Below, piece after piece: positions 1 to 6,107 of a DNA stretch of 6,107 bases. This stretch comes from Thioalkalivibrio sp. (GTDB taxonomy: Bacteria > Pseudomonadota > Gammaproteobacteria > Ectothiorhodospirales > Ectothiorhodospiraceae): positions 1-6,107 of the forward strand of contig SKQM01000210.1 of the NCBI GenBank assembly GCA_007119005.1, in the 5' to 3' direction. Each line of letters opens with the position of its first letter. The first letter of the stretch is position 1. The notes under the pieces were generated by a model. The model worked only from the letters and a program-made list of their open reading frames with translations, had not been told where the DNA came from and did no database searches. A program made the translations under genes and the position numbers.

Positions 1-2332
<2,332 letters not shown>

Positions 2333-2340
2333 CCGCCGCC

Positions 2341-2418
2341 CGGTCGCCGAGAGGGCTCGCCTCCCACAAGGGAAAGGATGCTGGCACACCTGTGGGAGGC
2401 CAGCCTTCTGGGCGACCG
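2341..2418. repeat. Inverted REP-like pair, copy 1
   Basis: The left arm 2341-2368 (starting CGGTCGCCGAGAGGG) and the right arm 2391-2418 (starting TGTGGGAGGCCAGCC) are complementary at 25 of 28 positions, with a 22-nt loop. Each arm also folds alone: CGAG-4 nt-CTCG on the left and CCAG-4 nt-CTGG on the right. In RNA the pair could form one long hairpin just after the uvrB stop, which may protect or attenuate the transcript. There is no T-tract, so it is not a canonical intrinsic terminator. Confidence 0.75.
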
Positions 2419-2436
2419 ATTGGGTTGACCGTCGCC

Positions 2437-2514
2437 CGGTCGCCGAGAGGGCTCGCTTCCCACAAGGGAAAGAATGGTGGCGCATTTGTGGGAGGCCAGC
2501 CCTCTGGGCGACCG
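2437..2514. repeat. Inverted REP-like pair, copy 2
   Basis: The left arm is 2437-2464 and the right arm 2487-2514, again complementary at 25 of 28 positions with a 22-nt loop. The two columns that flip between CGAG/CTCG and CCAG/CTGG in copy 1 also flip here. The third mismatch differs from copy 1: here it is in the stem base CTTCCC against GGGAGG, while copy 1 differs in the small loop. The pattern of paired arms is therefore conserved while individual bases drift. Confidence 0.75.
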
Positions 2515-2527
2515 ATTACCGGGCACT

Positions 2528-2554
2528 GGTTCGCCGAACGGGCTCGCCTCCCAC
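2528..2554 (-). repeat. Solitary degenerate REP-like palindrome
   Basis: This is a third left-type arm (GGTTCGCCGAACGGGCTCGCC followed by TCCCAC). It has one extra T and a CGAG-to-CGAA change that shortens its own hairpin stem from four to three pairs. It lacks a right-hand partner: the nagZ leader follows directly. It therefore appears to be the decayed remnant of a third unit, or a singlet REP. Confidence 0.6.
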
Positions 2555-2602
2555 AGGGTGCGTTACACTCGGTTCGAGATTGAGCGCTTTGGGTGACGTG
2601 TT

Positions 2603-3637
2603 ATGACCAATTTCCTGGGGCCGGTGATGCTGGGTGTGACCGGGCTGGAACTGAGTCCGGAGGACCGTGAGCGGCTGCTGCATCCGGCCGCCGGCGGTGT
2701 GATTCTGTTTACCCGCAACTACCAGGATCCGGAGCAGCTCGCTGCGCTCGTCGCCGCGATCCGGGCATTGCGCAGTCCGGAATTGCTGGTCGCGGTGGAT
2801 CACGAGGGCGGTCGGGTGCAGCGTTTCCGCGAGGGGTTCACGGAACTCCCGGCGATGCACCGGATTGGCGAGATCTTCAATTACGATCCTGCAAGAGGCC
2901 TGGAACTCGCCCAAGACGCCGGCTGGGTACTGGCAACGGAACTGCGGAATGCCGGCCTCGACTTCAGTTTCACACCGGTGCTCGATCGGGACATCGGGAT
3001 CAGCGAAGTGATCGGCGATCGCGCCTTTCACGATCGTACCGACGTGATCGTGATGCTCGCGGGGCACTTGCTGGACGGGCTGGACGAAGGCGGGATGTCC
3101 GGGGTGGGCAAGCATTTCCCGGGCCACGGGGCGGTGGCCGCGGACTCGCACACCGATCTCCCGGTGGACCCGCGGCCCTTCTCGCAGATCGAGGCCGACG
3201 ATCTCGCGGCGTTTCTCCCCCTGCTGCCGCGCCTCGGCGGAATCATGCCAGCGCACGTGATCTATCCCGACATCGACTCCCGGCCGGCGGGATTCTCTGG
3301 CATCTGGCTGCACGATCTCCTGCGCGTGCGCTACGGGTTCGAGGGTGCGATTTTTAGCGACGACCTGGGCATGGCAGGCGCTGAGGAGGCGGGATCGCCC
3401 GCTGAGCGCGCCCACGCTGCGCTGTACGCCGGGTGCGACGTTGCGCTGATCTGCAACGATTTCCCGGCCATGGACGAGATCCTGCAGACCTTCGAAGGAC
3501 GGGCGCCGAACCCGGATACCCAACACCGGCTCGAAGCCATGCGTGCGCGCCCGGCCGCGACCGACGAGGCTCGGATGGAAACCGCCCGTTGCCGCCTTCA
3601 GGCCGTGCTCGACAACACCAGCACCTATATCGTCTGA
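2603..3637 (+). CDS. nagZ: Beta-N-acetylglucosaminidase of peptidoglycan recycling (complete)
   Basis: NagZ is a glycoside hydrolase family 3 enzyme that removes N-acetylglucosamine from GlcNAc-1,6-anhydroMurNAc-peptides imported during wall turnover. Its products feed recycling and, in species with inducible AmpC, signal beta-lactam stress. The 344-residue protein matches the usual single-domain length (about 340) and has no signal peptide, as expected for a cytoplasmic enzyme. Visible motifs are LFTRNY (35-40), DHEGGRVQR (66-74), IGDRAF (137-142), KHFPGHG (170-176) followed by the mobile-loop DSH (181-183) whose histidine acts in acid/base catalysis, and FSDDLGMAGA (251-260), whose Asp pair (253-254) contains the nucleophile. 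The ATG at 2603 is preceded by only a weak GGGTGA-type ribosome site. A TACACT at 2564-2569 could be a -10 box, but I find no good -35. It follows the REP-like array and so is probably transcribed separately from uvrB. Confidence 0.96.
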   Translation: MTNFLGPVMLGVTGLELSPEDRERLLHPAAGGVILFTRNYQDPEQLAALVAAIRALRSPELLVAVDHEGGRVQRFREGFTELPAMHRIGEIFNYDPARGLELAQDAGWVLATELRNAGLDFSFTPVLDRDIGISEVIGDRAFHDRTDVIVMLAGHLLDGLDEGGMSGVGKHFPGHGAVAADSHTDLPVDPRPFSQIEADDLAAFLPLLPRLGGIMPAHVIYPDIDSRPAGFSGIWLHDLLRVRYGFEGAIFSDDLGMAGAEEAGSPAERAHAALYAGCDVALICNDFPAMDEILQTFEGRAPNPDTQHRLEAMRARPAATDEARMETARCRLQAVLDNTSTYIV

Positions 3638-3654
3638 CCGGAGTTTGAACCGCT

Positions 3655-3736
3655 TTGGAGCGCGGGAGCTTGCGCCCGCTGCAGGGGGTTTGCCCCCTGC
3701 GTCACAGCGGCGGCAAGCCTTCGCACTCCGTTCCAA
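3655..3736. repeat. Three consecutive hairpins flanked by short inverted ends
   Basis: Three similar hairpins follow nagZ: 3662-3679 (GCGGG...CCCGC), 3681-3700 (GCAGGGGG...CCCCCTGC) and 3707-3724 (GCG..GGC AA GCC..CGC). The first two carry CTTGC or TTTGC at the turn. The third carries the complement GCAAGC, so it reads as the same kind of module inverted. The block is bounded by TTGGAGCG (3655-3662) and CGTTCCAA (3729-3736), which pair at 7 of 8 positions. It may be a degenerate REP cluster or a small non-autonomous element. The outer match is short enough to be chance, and the sequence is different from the array upstream of nagZ. Confidence 0.4.
3681..3700 (+). terminator. Strong GC hairpin downstream of nagZ, possible terminator
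   Basis: GCAGGGGG and CCCCCTGC form a perfect 8-bp stem with a TTTG loop, starting 44 nt after the nagZ stop. The bases that follow are GTCACAGCGG with no T-tract on this strand, and the other strand also lacks one. Intrinsic termination is therefore uncertain: the hairpin may instead protect the 3' end after Rho-dependent termination. Confidence 0.35.
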
Positions 3737-3772
3737 CCGTGCCGGCCTTGCGTGTACGGTCTCACCTCGTTC

Positions 3773-3793
3773 TCCCGGGTCTAGACTCCGGGA
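3773..3793. promoter_or_regulatory. Palindrome with candidate -10 box abutting the copper ATPase start
   Basis: The arms TCCCGG and CCGGGA flank a perfect 8-bp palindrome GTCTAGAC (3779-3786), with one unpaired T at 3787. The site ends directly before the ATG at 3794. It contains TAGACT (3782-3787), which can serve as a -10 hexamer. Standard spacing would then place the transcript start at or next to 3794, the first base of the start codon. No good -35 is seen 16-19 bp upstream, which would fit an activator-dependent promoter. Operator function is inference from symmetry and position only. Confidence 0.4.

Positions 3794-6107
<2,314 letters not shown>

Noticed and set aside
2341..2418. Intrinsic terminator for uvrB
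   Set aside because: A long hairpin is possible, but no run of T follows either arm. It is better described as a REP-like pair that may affect the transcript end.
2341..2514. CRISPR array
   Set aside because: There are only two full units, the units are internally palindromic over nearly their whole length, and the spacers between arms are similar to each other rather than unique. No cas gene is present.
3757..3787. CueR-type copper-responsive promoter upstream of the copper ATPase
   Set aside because: ACC (3764-3766) and GGT (3778-3780) lie just before TAGACT and recall a CueR dyad, but the inner arms match poorly, the dyad is about 4 bp shorter than in the Escherichia coli copA promoter, and no TTGACC-like -35 has the needed 19-bp spacing.

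Overview
This is about 6.1 kb of GC-rich chromosomal DNA, most likely from a gammaproteobacterium. The basis is the close UvrB and NagZ proteins, an aminotransferase/uvrB divergent gene pair as also found in pseudomonads, and REP-like palindromes between genes. A high-GC lineage such as the Ectothiorhodospiraceae or another member of the Chromatiales would fit, but that placement is inference from general appearance, not from a search.

Layout, left to right. (1) Positions 1-212, minus strand: the first 70 codons of a PLP-dependent aspartate-type aminotransferase, cut by the window edge. (2) A 59-bp divergent gap. (3) Positions 272-2332, plus strand: a complete uvrB for nucleotide excision repair. 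(4) Positions 2333-2602: a non-coding gap filled by a REP/BIME-like array. It has two 96-bp tandem units, each holding a pair of oppositely oriented palindromes, followed by a degenerate half unit. (5) Positions 2603-3637, plus strand: a complete nagZ, a cytoplasmic beta-N-acetylglucosaminidase of peptidoglycan recycling. (6) Positions 3638-3793: a non-coding gap with three consecutive hairpins and, against the next start codon, a palindrome overlapping a possible -10 box. (7) Position 3794 to the right edge, plus strand: the first 771 codons of a CopA-type Cu(I)-exporting P1B-ATPase with two N-terminal metal-binding domains. Its last two membrane helices lie outside the window.

The four genes serve unrelated housekeeping or stress functions (amino-acid metabolism, DNA repair, wall recycling, copper efflux). 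The repeat- or hairpin-bearing gaps between the plus-strand genes suggest they are separate transcription units rather than one operon. I see no phage, CRISPR, toxin-antitoxin, transposase or other novel multi-gene system. The observations most worth following up are the REP-like array, in which a compensatory base-pair swap separates the two palindrome classes, and the copper ATPase start, which looks leaderless.
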